This document shows positions 11,530 through 22,889 of a stretch of 64,000 nucleotides of DNA, piece after piece. The notes below the pieces were generated by a model. The model saw nothing but the letters and a program-made list of their open reading frames with translations. It did not search any database and had not been told where the DNA came from. The translations under genes were made by a program, and so were the position numbers. The DNA lies in assembly GCA_942486035.1 (NCBI GenBank), contig CALNXK010000031.1, positions 3,676,001 through 3,740,000 on the forward strand, in the 5' to 3' direction. Every line of letters starts with the position of its first letter. Positions within the stretch are counted from its first letter, which is position 1. The DNA comes from Porites lobata. Lineage: Eukaryota > Cnidaria > Anthozoa > Scleractinia > Poritidae.

Positions 11530-12530
11530 AGGAGCTGAAGCTATCAAAGACAGGGTATGGAAAGCAACAAAAACTGTATCATGCTCTTGCTGAGTTTGAC
11601 CCAAGATCAACGACTCCTTTCATTGATGTGCTTGGTAAATTTTTCATGGAAGGATTAGAAAAGGTATGCAGTGAAGCAAATGCACTACATGTTCTTCCTC
11701 ATGCTCAAACTTGCTCTGTCAGTGAGGAGGCCCTCCAATCCTTGATAACTATGGAAGAAAATGTGGAATCCGTTGAAGTACGTAGTAGAGGCTGTTGAGA
11801 TTTCCTCAGTCTTTGAGGTAAGAGATGAATTTATTTTATCGCACACAGTTTTGATCTTCAAAATGCAACTTCACCTTACAATGACAAAATATCACAGTTT
11901 TTTGAGGCAATTACCTTGAGTCAGGAACAGGCTAAAATGATTTTTGAAAAAACCAAAAGCCAAGGAGACTGAATTCTGGAAAACACAGAGGACAAGAAGA
12001 ATAACTGCATCGAACGTTTATAAAATATGCCACTTTCGTAATAGCACAATCAAGGACAATACACTCAAAGGGCGTTTTAATAACTGTCCCAGTGGGGTCA
12101 TGTGAAGGAAACGACTGCCATAAAGCATTACATCAAAAAGATCCAGAGAAAGCACAAAGGTTTTTGTGTGGAAAATAGTGGCCTTGTTATTAATGTTTTA
12201 TGGCCACACCTTGCTGCCAGCCCCGATGGTATTAGATATTGTGATTGTTGTGAAAGAGGAGTAGTAGAAGTTAAGAGTTTGTTTGCAAAACGAAACCATG
12301 GCCAGTACACTCTCAAAAAAGAAACACGGTAGTACTACCAAATTCAAGGGGAACTTGCAACAGCTGGTTATAAAGTGGCCGATTTAATTATATACACCAA
12401 TAAGGGAATCCTAGTGACTGAAGTGGAGTTTGATGACACATTTTGAAATGCAATCCTACATAAACTGACTCCTTTTTACAAAACTTTAATGATTCCTAAG
12501 CTATTAAGCAAAAGATTATTTCACAAGTTG
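11530..12530 (+). pseudogene. Broken YqaJ/lambda-exonuclease-type nuclease gene
   Basis: A coding-like stretch begins after a CTCTGCAG acceptor at about 11530 (ELKLSKTGYGKQQKLYHALA) and runs to a possible donor GTATGC near 11664. A second block covers about 11840-12530 but needs several frame changes and contains stops (for example after TKSQGD). Its core reads HLAASPDGIRYC and GVVEVKS, followed by a YYQIQGELATAGY segment. This is the D...ExK...Q arrangement of PD-(D/E)XK nucleases of the YqaJ family. The downstream part ends ...YKTLMIPKLLSKRL. Such genes in metazoan genomes are commonly multi-copy and element-associated (established knowledge); here the copy is dead. Confidence 0.65.
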
Positions 12531-13637
12531 CCTTAATTGTAATGTATATTTTAGACAATCCTTCAGTTCTGAGACTACACTGCAGTTCTGTGGTAGATTT
12601 AAAAAGATTAATAGTAGCTACAGTGTAAGTAGCTTAAAAGTGAAACTGTGGTGATATTATCATCCACATAAGAAGAATATTGCGTAGAGTTTTACAGGTA
12701 CTTCTGTGTATCATGATCAGATGGTAAGGCTATGTGGTTGCGGTATTAGGCTTGTGCAGTGGCAGATGGAGACTTTTAGGTAAGGGGGACCCAACTCATC
12801 CAGCCCTTGAGCAAAGGGTGGGTCACTCTCGAAAAAATTGTCTTGGCCCGTTGGGCTTTTCCTTGGTGTAAAAGTAAGGAGATAGGGGAGGGGTCTCCCT
12901 TTAGTCAGCCACTATTATGTGAAACGTACTAGCCTAAGTCCTTTATACAAGTTTCATAGTAATTAGTTTCACTTTTGACAGTAATATTGTAGCAATAACT
13001 TTCTGCGTTATGTCTCAACATTATCAAAGTTGAATCTTAGCTCAACAAGTTCATAATTTCCTTTGATCACTATGAATTATTGCAAACATCTTTTTAAAAT
13101 TAACATAGAAACAGTAAAAAAAAAAATAATAAAAAAATTTAAGACCTTGTTCTAGCTCCTTTCACCACACTTTTAAAAGAAAGCAAATGATCAGTTATAA
13201 GAAGAGAGCGGCTGAAGGCTATAGAAACCTTGTAAAAAAAGAGATCAATCACACCTCAACTCTGTTTGCAATGGGCGATTCCAGAAAAAAACCATACCAT
13301 TACACGGATGGCTTTTTGGAATTCCGAGGGCAAAGGGGGGGGGGGGGTCTTTGAACTGGAAATCCCAAGGCATGGGGGAATACTTACGATTGAAATTCCG
13401 AAGGCCGAAGGCATTGGGGGGGGGGACGGGGGTTCAGGCTGGAATTTTGAGAAGGGACAGCCGAGAGTGTATTCCTTGAAAACGCTTATTTTATGGACTT
13501 TAATAATCAGCTCGCAAATTAAGCACAACGACTGCAGAAGCAGACAAGCAAAAACAAAACAAAACGTGCGTTGTACATCAAGCTCCAGAGGCCTTAATGC
13601 TACAAAACATCCTTTTTTTCATGAAAACAACCTCCTA
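12531..13637. other. No gene; G-tracts in low-complexity sequence
   Basis: It contains an A-rich stretch (13110-13140) and a block at 13300-13440 with a run of 13 G (13335-13347), a second G-run near 13417 and repeated GGAATTCCGA/GGCCGAAGGCA-like words. The open frames on both strands at 13256-13676 are Gly- or Pro-rich translations of these tracts and are not genes. Confidence 0.6.
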
Positions 13638-14201
13638 AATAGGCCATTTGCACTAAGAGGTCATGTGACATCATAAAAATGAAAGTTATATGATTTTGCC
13701 TTCGAAAAACGATTAGTGGGTCATATCTTAAACAAAATAATAGTGATTTAGTTTTTCAAACCCGCACCATTTTTTTAAAATGAGTAAGTTCCTCGCTGGT
13801 CACGTGACCAAAATGTTATCTTTAAAATTATGAATTACTTCTCTCTGAACACAAGCTTTCCACTTAAACTTCAAGGAGGATGTTGCAAAAATGATGTGGT
13901 AACGTTTACAGCAAATTTGAGCGTAACTATCAAACGTTTAACAAGATATAAGCAAAAAGTTGTTTTGGTCGCCATATTGGAGGGCAAGAGTATGCCCTCC
14001 AACATGGCGGCCAATACAAATCATACTACTTTGTTGAAAAATCAAAGTGCCATAAAAGATCTCCCTTAAATGCGTTTCCTCTCAAACTTCGGGTGTAAGC
14101 TAATTTTTATGTGCTCTATCAATTTTTGGCATCAGCAAGATTCCAACTCATTGTTTAAAGGAAGCATTGGTCACGTGACCTCTTAGTGCAACTGGCCTAT
14201 T
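13638..14201. mobile_element. Complete TIR element of about 564 bp
   Basis: It begins AATAGGCCATTTGCACTAAG and ends CTTAGTGCAACTGGCCTATT with the palindromic GGTCACGTGACC inside the repeat. The right half is the same sequence as positions 1-201. The interior contains GGAGGGCAAGAGTATGCCCTCC. The frame at 13830-14069 is not conserved between copies and is not considered a gene. Confidence 0.75.
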
Positions 14202-14504
14202 ATTTTGTCCATTCCGTGCGAAACACGGTCTTTTGACCGACAACACCAAAGTAGAGGATCAGTGAGATTCTTGAATTTGTCGTCGGCTCCTCTGCTCCCA
14301 CTTCTTGCGTAGTTTTCCATCGCCAGGAAAACGAAAAAAAGAGAGGTCGGCCATATTATGAGACCAAGAGAGGTTTATCCTCTCTTGATGAGACCCATTG
14401 TTGCAGAGCGCAACAGCACAGTAATTCACCATCTTAGAAAGAGTAAAATATTTCCAACTTCCATAGATCGATTTGTGTTGTTTTGCTGCAGCTGAAAGTT
14501 TTGA

Positions 14505-14945
14505 CTTTCCCGCTTAATTCCCCCAAGCCTCGCTTTCGCGTCCAAACTAGGTCCCAAGCTCGCGCGCCCAAACATATCGGAAATGGGCTATTCCTACCAC
14601 GGATTTCCATTTCTGATATGGTTTTTAAATTATGTCCTTTTCAAAGAGATTGGCTTTTTTTTCATGCGACTTTGATCACCCCCCCCCCCCCCCCCCCCGC
14701 TTGTTTTTGGCTGACTTGCATAAGGATACCATGTCAAATTTGGGGTAACCTGTGCAAGTTATTTCACCCTCCTCTTGCCAGTTTTCAGCGTCTTTTAAAA
14801 TTTATTTAGCTCATTTGAGACTTGATCCAGTTATATTCACGTGATGAATGATTCTGGATTGTTACGATGTCTTCAGTGAGCGTGCAAATTTTCGTCTACT
14901 GTGACTTTGGCGGATTCGCCAATTTTAAGCCCTTTTCAAATTACA
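14505..14945. repeat. Composite interspersed repeat with a poly-C run
   Basis: Its first part (CCCCAAGCCTCGCTTTCGCG) matches 9170-9060 reversed. Its second part (TTGGCTGACTTGCAT, CAAATTTGGGGTAACCTGTG, GCGGATTCGCCAATTTTAAG) matches 23685-23925 reversed. A run of 20 C at 14679-14698 interrupts it. Confidence 0.7.
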
Positions 14946-15257
14946 TTTTCTCACAACGTTAACTAGGAAAGAGGGCTGGATAATGCGTCAAACAGAATAG
15001 TGGGTTACCAACAAGTTATGATGAAAAATAATTATCTCTGGAACTCAGGGTGAATTAAGAACAGCTGCACACACAGTAGTTTTTCAGGTTTGTCTCCTAT
15101 CGAGCATTTGCTGCAAACTATCAAGGTTTAACATCATGCTAACAGAACTTTTTTCATTCTGATAACTCTGTCTGTTACCATAAAGGGCCACTGCTCCTAA
15201 ACTATGCGCGTACAATTACGTCATCTCTTTGGAGATCTAAAGTAAATCAAATATTAA

Positions 15258-15545
15258 CTATTTAACGCATGGGGTCTGCACCCGCAATTCGCATTTGACG
15301 CTCCTCTTAAAGGTACATAGTGACGGGCTATTTCTAGTGTCTGCGGTCAGAGAGTTCCAGGCACTTACAGCGCGATAGTAAAATGATCGTTGCGCGGTAA
15401 CTGTTCTGCGGAGAGGGACATTTAGATTGTCCCTTTTCCTCGTGTTGCAGTGGTGTGTATCTGATCGCTTACTGAGTTTACTACTCAAGTACAACGGAGC
15501 GAGGCCATTCACAATTTTGTTATACTTGGGTAGTATCAGGGACTA
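15258..15545 (-). pseudogene. C-terminal fragment of a CR1/L2-type LINE reverse transcriptase ORF
   Basis: The frame ends at 15258 and reads NGLAPLYLSSKLSKRSDTH ... SFYYRAVSAWNSLTADTR. This is the typical extreme C-terminus of non-LTR retrotransposon ORF2 proteins (APxYL, then WNSLP-like, then a short Phe/Lys tail). The rest of the polymerase is absent, so it is a 5'-truncated dead copy. Confidence 0.75.
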
Positions 15546-17084
15546 ATAGCTGATCTTTGATGGAGGGCCACCCTAATTCCCCAACATTACAACATTGGTC
15601 CAAGTCGCCTCATACCGAAAGTAAATCTTCAGTCTACATCACAAGGGGACACTGGTTTGAAATAACCCAGCCTCTCGAACCATCTACCAAGGAACGTGGA
15701 ACATTGAGAAAAAGCGCACGAAATCAGGCTGATATTTTTCATGCAGGGAAACTGGGTGCATTCTGACATATAGATCTCAGTCAGAGGTGGACTCAAAGCA
15801 CATGGACACAGGCAAACACAGACGACAGCTAGAGTCAGAATCATTTTCGACAAGGTACGATACAAATAAGCAAGCCGAGTAGTAGGAGTTACATTTGACC
15901 TCCAAAGCACCAGCAGAAGTACTATATAAGCTGAACAGTCCAGTGGCTCATCCCGTGAGATATTCAATGTTAGACATATTAGTAATAGTAAAATACTTAT
16001 TTTTATAGCGCTAAAACTATATACATATTCTAAGGCGCTAACTAGACTCGCCAAAAGGCGAAATGCACCGGGCTGCTTCTGCTTACACTGGACAGAAATA
16101 TTGTATTGTATCTGCCTCGTACCCAGACGTCTCTCTTTTGATGAAAATGTGCGCGCAAAGGAAGGCGGGAAGGAGAAAACGGGCGAGACGTCTGGCAGAT
16201 CTTGCTTTCAAGATGGCGGCAAGAGTAATGGCCGACCAATATGCAATTTTTAAAATAAGTTCAGCCCGGTTCATTTGCGAATTTTGAGCAAATCCTTGCC
16301 TATCCACGTCGTGTGTGTGAAGAGGTAGCTGTTTCCACCCCACACATCGGACTCAAGCTTCATAATGTTTACTACCGAACTACATGATGTTTACTACCGA
16401 ACTTTATATCGAAAAACTACTAGCCGCGGACGGGACAGTACTGCCTTTAATTCTGTTAATTTAATGAAAATGCCGCACGCCAAGGTAACAGCCGGTCAGG
16501 AAAGTTAGTAAGTTAGTAATCGTTTCTGTTAAGGTTCCCAGTGATAAAACGATCTCTTCAGTCGAAGTGAAAAATGGCGAGCTGAGAATTGTTGCAACAG
16601 TCAAATGAAGCCAAATATTTTGTAAAGCTTTAAAATACTATTTACTGCACGCTCTATCTTGAGTGCTCGATTAGGCAACAAACCAGTTTAGTCTCAAGAC
16701 CTCTAAGTTATGTTATGAAATAGATGATAAAATATTTTTTAAATCTGTTAAATTTTTGTCTCAGGTTTTCGCATTGTGTATCATTATTTTGCTCGACAAT
16801 GTAAGCTTATGTGCAGGAAAAACAGCCACAAAAGTAGCTCCAGGTTTTTTTTTACTTGTGTTTTTTTATTGTTCGATTACCTCACTGGGCACTAGACTTG
16901 TCACTGAATGCACAGCCTGGTGTAAATAAATTCTACTTACTTTTTATTTATATACCTCATTTTATGATGTAGCTGTGTCGAATGTGCAGCAAATACTTAT
17001 TGTCTGTATTGTTTTTTATTTGTTTTTGTTTTTATAACACATCATTTGTGTCTTAATAAATAAATTATTGGTAACTTTGGTTTT
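15546..17084. other. No gene recognised; LINE 3' tail remnant
   Basis: At about 15978-16035 the words TATTTTTATAGCGC...AAGGCGCT match the 3' end of the LINE at 54.1 kb, giving a short tail remnant. The overlapping frames on both strands at 16042-16343 lie in CG-rich sequence without coding support. A direct repeat of ATGTTTACTACCGAACT occurs at 16364-16402. The remainder is AT-rich and featureless to me. Confidence 0.5.
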
Positions 17085-17290
17085 AATTTGATAGACAATT
17101 TTGTTACCCTGATTGAAGAGGGTGATGTAGTTGATGAGATACCATCGTAACTACCATTTGGCCAGGCAGGAGACGTTGCCCTAGACACTTTTTTAAAAAA
17201 ATAAAAGTGTTTGAATATTTCAAATTTCATGGCAAACAAGATGCTGTGAATGCCATTTAGAGAATAATGATTGCATTGTCCTAATTCCAA
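17085..17290 (+). pseudogene. Degenerate helicase-like fragment with a Walker A remnant
   Basis: Reading the plus strand with frame changes gives FVTLIEEGDVVDEIPS, FKFHGKQDAVNAI and then NDCIVLIPTGGRKD, interrupted by stops. The HGKQDAVNAI...IVLIPTGGxKD order is that of the Q-motif and Walker A region of RecQ-type DNA helicases (usually PTGGGKS/T). The glycine-to-arginine change in the loop, the stops and the loss of the downstream domains all indicate a dead fragment. Confidence 0.5.
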
Positions 17291-18838
17291 CTGGTGGTAG
17301 GAAAGACTGAGTATTATGAAGTTCTTGGGATCATTCTACCCAGATTCAACATTGGTGTTCCTGTGATTTCTTATACATGGTTCCTTTCTTGGCAAACCTG
17401 TGGTAGCTTAAAATTCCCCTCAAAAGTCTTCTGAGGGGATAGTTTTTGACCTGCTTTGCAGTTGCAGAGGAATACAAGATCATCTAATAATTATCAATGG
17501 ACACAGAATTACCTTGAAATGCAAAAAACGTTACGATAAGTATAGATGGTTCTGCATAACTACTAACCCCCAACCCCCTTCCTAGAAATTTTAACTACAA
17601 AATTATAATCAAGATACAAGCATCTAAGGGAAAAAACAGTAAAAACAGGCCCCTGGACAAACTGGAAGAATATGCAGTAAAAAACACTACACTACACTAT
17701 TAGTAGGCTGATGTCAGGTCTATTAACAGTGTCAAGCAATGAAAAATGCCAGCTGTTTTCAGTATGGACCAGAAGCTCAGCCATGCAAAACCCTCACCCC
17801 TTTCCGTTGCTTCCACCTCACCCAGAGAAATAAAAAAAATTGCTCCTATTCCTTAACTTAGTGTCACTGGATATTGAATTGATGTATGTTTTATGAACTT
17901 CTGCCGTGATTATTGAACTGAGATGTGGTCAGGTCATAGAACTATGGTCAGCAAAAGAGAAAACCTGCACCTGCACCCCTAATCCAACTTAAACTCGATT
18001 TAGCTGTCTTGCCCAAAGTAATAAAATACTTTGCTCCTATAATTTCTTTATTTTGGACAATGGAAATTGGGTTGATGTGTGTTTTTTGAACTAATACTGC
18101 TATAAAAGCATGTGTACAGTTGCCCCTTCCGCTCAGAAAAAATTGCTGTACATGGGCTACTGAGATTATTGAACAGGCATGTTGTCATTGAACTAACTTC
18201 TGTTAAAAAAAGGGTTAAGCCTTTTCCCCTTCTTTTACATTTGTGTGTCCCAATAAAATTACATTGAGACAACAGACCTGGAGTTTCATCGAGATGTAGT
18301 AGTGTGGTTGTTGAATCATTGTGTTTTAACTGAACTATATACTTTATTCAACCTTTATTCAAACATTTTTAGTCTTGCAATAGGGGTGCCATCATGCCAG
18401 ACATCTAGCTAAATAAAATTGGTAGTGTAACAATTAATCAAATTCTCGATTAATCGTGATTATGACCGTTCAGGATTCTTTGCTTCCGCATCTCGATTTT
18501 GGTTCGGTTTTTGCACACCTTTTCCAGGGCGCCCTCAGTGAGTTATTATATTCTAAAATAAGAATCCAGAACTCTTTAATGTGCGTTTTTGATTGACGAG
18601 CAAAGACGATAGCAGTTCGTGCGCCATTTTGAGTTGCCTGGCAAAAATGCTGTCCTTCAACCTCCCCTTGAGAATTTCCAAATAAGGCAATTAACCATAT
18701 GCAACACACTCTTTGTCAGGTTCTCAAACATGGCAACGAACCTAGCGACTGTGAATCCTCCTGTCTCTGTTACTATTCTTATATTGAGGATTTACGGTTG
18801 CATGCTGTTTACATTACGCATTATGTTATAAGAATTAC
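17291..18838. other. No gene recognised
   Basis: This is AT-rich sequence with poorly conserved internal repetition: the words CTTAGTGTCACTGGATATTGAATTGATGTATG and AATTTCTTTATTTTGGACAATGG..GTTGATGTGTG recur about 200 bp apart (around 17860-17900 and 18040-18090), suggesting a decayed tandem unit. No exon was identified. Confidence 0.45.
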
Positions 18839-18906
18839 GAAACATTTAAGTAATCGAATCGAAATAATCGAAATCGAAAGGCAATACTCGAAATCGAATC
18901 GAATCA
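18839..18906. repeat. Simple repeat of GAAATCGAAT-like units
   Basis: Successive variants of AATCGAATCGAAATAATCGAAATCGAA form a short, diverged tandem array. Confidence 0.7.
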
Positions 18907-19017
18907 CAAGGAATATGAATATTTTATTTTTTTCAAACTAATGATAGCAATAACAAAATCTCCTACAAAAGATAAAATCGATAAATATATCTTAGCATTA
19001 ATTATTGTACAATATAT

Positions 19018-19172
19018 AGAGGATATTACACATGGCTGCGCGGAGATACAAAATTTCCCTTCGAGTGTTGAAAAATATTTCATGAGTAAGCGCAGCGAAC
19101 GCGTGAAATATTTTTTCAACACGAGAAGAGAAATTTCGTATCTCCAAGCGGCCATGTAATGTTCTATTTATT
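19018..19172. mobile_element. Palindromic MITE
   Basis: The left arm (ACATGGCTGCGCGGAGATACAAAATTTC...GTTGAAAAATATTTCA) is the near-complement of the right arm (TGAAATATTTTTTCAACACG...GAAATTTCGTATCTCC...GGCCATGTAATGT). The centre is a short CGCAGCGAACGCG stretch. The open frames on both strands here are a consequence of the palindrome. Confidence 0.8.
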
Positions 19173-21859
19173 ACATAAACACCAATGAAATAACAAACCA
19201 TTTCACTTTCATAGTTTTTGGGTGTGAAAGGTGCGATTTATTATGTAGCCATAGCAAAGGTCATATTTTCACATGTGAAGATATCAAGGTTTCGTGCGAC
19301 AGCTAACCTGGTATTTCACCTGGTATTTAAAATACTAAAAAAAAATTAAGCTAGAAAAGACTGCCTTTCTAGCTGGAGATTTTGGTTTCCCTCATCAAGA
19401 TGGAGAGAGGTAGTCCAAAATAATTGATTGATCACTGCTGGCACCTTCCTTCTCTTCAACCCCTTCCCTGATCCGAAAATAAAGTTCATTACTTATCTCT
19501 CGAGAATCTAGGGATCTTATACGGAGAGTTAGGAATTTTAAGCTTCAACAAGTTATGCATTTTTATTTATTTTGTCAAAAGCATCTACTGAAATATATCC
19601 ATCTGTCCCTGGTTTCATAGTTAGTAACGTCGCAGACTTAAATCTTGGTGTAAGGACATAATGTGGTCTTGATAATCAACTCCTGACCTTGCACAATCTA
19701 CCTAGGCCTTGCACTTCTTTCAATTCACAAGGTTACTTGCTCGTTGTTCGGTGGATTTGGCCTAAAAGAGCGAAAAATAGAGACAGTCGCCAGCGCTGTA
19801 CTTTACTAATCCGGATTCTCCAACAAACGACAAGTTAAATACTAAAATATAATACTTACCCGGTACCGTCAAGTCATCAAATATTTTGTTAGAGGTCTTC
19901 GATTCGTAAGAATCCAGCAGAATCCGACTCCTTTGCAGCCTGTCGGTTATTTCTACCTCAGGTTTTGAAATTTTGAGCCATTCACCTGTCTACTCAAAGT
20001 TTACAATGTTTACAACAATATGCTACTAAAATTGATCGCTTCCAAGACTTAAAAAGACCAAAAATTGGGCCGTGCCAAGAAAACGACTTTTTTACCAAGA
20101 AAACGACACAAGATCTGGCAGGCGCTTCGCCTGCCGTCTGTACCCTTCCCATGGTCCCTTGCGGTTCATCACCAGTCACTCGTTTCGCGCTCGCCTCTGC
20201 CTTGCGAAAAACGAAGCGCCTGAGGAGGAGGCTGGTATTGTATGAAAACGAGAAGTTTACTAGCACAGACTGCCAACTGCCCATTCCTCCCGAACCACGG
20301 GCCTCATTGATTACACTGAGACGATCCTAATTTGCGGTCTACAGTCTTCATAAAAACGCATTATTTTGTTTTACAACATAAAAGATATTCAGTTTTAACA
20401 TTTTTTTTTCTTGGCATTTTTCTCTAACTTAAAAGAAAAAAATCCTTTGCATTTTAATTTGTAACCTAAAAAAGTTTAAAAGTTTCTCGCTCGCATGTTG
20501 CTTTCATTGGCACGCACTTTAAACAATGTAAATAGATGAAACGATCCATAACATATTTTTTTTTATCGTGATACTAATATGAGTTACAAATTCGCTCGAG
20601 TTCGCTGTTTGTCTCACCCACGGACTAACTTTTCTTCATGGCAGAAAATTATGCCGCTTTATAACTCCCACGAAGTTTTCGTGCCATCTGAAAGAAACGC
20701 ACAATGTGCCCTTGTTTACTTCTGATTACATGTGCACGAACTCTCTCTTTTGAAGCGATTCATCTCAATGCACAATAGTTTACCCTTACGTTAATTAAAA
20801 CCCTATGATTCATTATTTTCTAATACTGTTTTTGCCCCTCGCATTTACAGTGTTCGTTCGTATTCGATAAAGGTCGTGTAAGTCATGTGTATTATGTTTT
20901 AAATCGATTATAGGCTTTTTTAAGTTCCCATTTAGCGGTGGCTTCAGTTAACTTCTCCATAAAATGGTACACATGGCAAGAAACATCATGCGAGTTGTAA
21001 ACTTTCAAAGGTTTTTTGAAACTCCCTAATGCTGCCATCAATATGTCGTGTTTGCTGAATGGGCGAACACACAGAATTGAGGAGAAGCATAACGAATGAT
21101 AAAAAGATCACGTACAAATTTAATGATAAAAGCTCAGCAAGATACAGATGCAAAGACATGCAAAACCTCTGGGCTACACTTGAAACAACTGTATGCTCTA
21201 CTCAGTCACAAAACCTTGTCAGTAATAGCTCCTATTTTCCTCAAGTAGGTCTTTGTGATGTCCCGGTGAAGCTTTGAACTTAAGCTTGTGTGCGAAATTC
21301 TCAGAGTTCTATTTTTGTCCGTGTCTTCTTTATCCTCAGTATCCGAAATTTAGACTCCAAAGTGGAGTGTGTTGCATTAAATAGAAGGAAACATTAAAAT
21401 GAAAAGCCTTCTAACAGGGCAAAGTTGTCACTTTGCTCGCTTATTGACGTCCATCTCTTAACGTGAACGGCGTGTGGGTTTGTATGCAACGTGAGCATTT
21501 CTCTGATTCGGTTTTTCAGCACCAACAACATCAATTGACTTAAACTCGAACAGTGACAAAACTTATAAAGTGACCCCTATGATCGAATCGCTTCGAACAA
21601 CGCAAATAGCCTTCTTAATTTGCAACGCCTTCCGGTATTCTGGGCGGGGCGAGGAACAAAAGATATTCGTGCAAGGGTCCGTGCAAGGGAAAATCCTTCG
21701 AAACCACTTTTGAGAACATGGTTTCTCGGTACAAGACCCCCGTGTTTTCCCTCCCCTGGGTGTACGTTTTTCTGCAGAGATGACCGAAAACCGAAATTTC
21801 AACCGGGCTTGTCCTACAGGCAGCCCAGTAATATAAGCTGACAAAAACTAACACATATC
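19173..21859. other. No gene recognised; unannotated repeat at about 20060-20240
   Basis: The block at 20060-20240 (paired AAGAAAACGAC words, then GCAGGCGCTTCGCCTGCCG and AACGAAGCGCCTGAGGAGG) is CG-richer than its surroundings and self-complementary in parts, as expected of a transposable-element remnant. At 21620-21850 a second GC-richer block shows mutually overlapping frames on both strands without recognisable protein. The rest is AT-rich. Confidence 0.45.
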
Positions 21860-22715
21860 AGACAGTGCACTTAGAGAAAATAAAAATAAAACAAAACACC
21901 GCAATCACTGTGCACGAATTAGTTCACTGGGCAAATGCCAAACGAAATAAAAAGGTCTTTAGAGCCTGTTTGAAACCTTGAGCACTCCGGTTACTCCCGA
22001 TAGCTAAAGGGAAAAGGGTTCCACGGTGAGGGGCCGACACGCACGAATGCCCTGTCCCCAAGGGTCTTGCATTTTGTTTTGGAGACCTTTAATTCGTGGC
22101 TGGTATTAGATCTTCAATTGTAAGAACCACTCTCCTTGAAACTTAGCAGCTTCAGTTTAGGTATGACAGGGGCCACAACCAGGATAGCTCGGTGGACGAG
22201 TAGCAATATTTTACATTGAGTTCGGTAAGGCACTGGTAAGCAATGTAGATTACAAAGGACTGGTGTGATGTGATTGAACTTGGGTACCAGGCAGACAGTG
22301 TAGGCAGCTGCATTAACAATCCTCTGCAACCGATCATGCTGGTATTTTGCGATGCCATACAGTAGTCGAGATGAGATGTTACAAAGGCGTGTACCAGGAC
22401 TTTGGTAGCATCTTCCGATAGATACTTCCGGATCTGTCTGATGGAATATAGACCGCGGAAGGCCTTACTGCAGACTTTGCTCACATCAATGCTCATGGAG
22501 AGATTCTTATCAGACCATGCCCCGAGACTGTGGACGCTGGAAATAGGCTTAATTTCAGAATCCCCGACAGTGACCGACTTAAGCTGGACCTTGCTCAACT
22601 GTTGGCGGGAGCCCACACTGAGATTCTGTATCGTTTATCCTGAGTCGGTTGGTGACCATCCAAGCTCGAACGTCAGCAAAACAAGCTTCGACGGCTCTGA
22701 GGGCATCATGTTGAG
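21860..22715 (-). pseudogene. 3' half of a CR1-type LINE ORF2, frameshifted
   Basis: In order on the minus strand the segments read FADVRAWMVTNRLRIND, then KPISSVHSLGAWSDKNLSMS, RKYLSEDATKVLVHAFVTSH, RIVNAAAYTVCLVPKFNH, HCLPVPYRTQCKILLLVH, CKTLGDRAFVRVGPSPWN, and finally a Lys/Phe-rich tail with a stop near 21918. These are the post-catalytic RT (thumb) and C-terminal segments of non-LTR retrotransposons. At least three frame changes (near 22616, 22350 and 22000) break the frame. The catalytic FADD region is missing. Confidence 0.85.
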
Positions 22716-22732
22716 AAGATGTCGACAATGGC

Positions 22733-22889
22733 TGTCATAAGTGATCGTCCGGGTAGGTGTATTCCTGAATAGGCCTGTTGTTGACTGTCACACAGGTTGT
22801 CGAAACGTCAGTCACTGTCAACCACAGTCACATTCAGGACTGCACAGGTCTATACTCACCCAAACGATCATATTCCATTTACTTATGAC
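22733..22889. mobile_element. Short element with inverted ends abutting the LINE remnant
   Basis: GTCATAAGTGATCGTCCGGGT at the left and ACCCAAACGATCATATTCCA...ACTTATGAC at the right are inverted. The interior has GTTGTCGAAACGTCAGTCAC. I recall this type of end from retroelement tails in corals but cannot name the family. Confidence 0.5.

Noticed and set aside
13256..13676. Frames of 90 and 136 codons rich in Gly or Pro
   Set aside because: They are translations of the G-tracts at 13335-13347 and 13417-13430.
15557..16054. 141-codon minus-strand frame with a hydrophobic N-terminus
   Set aside because: It starts inside a LINE-tail remnant and has no family likeness. The apolar segment is a translation of AT-rich repeat.
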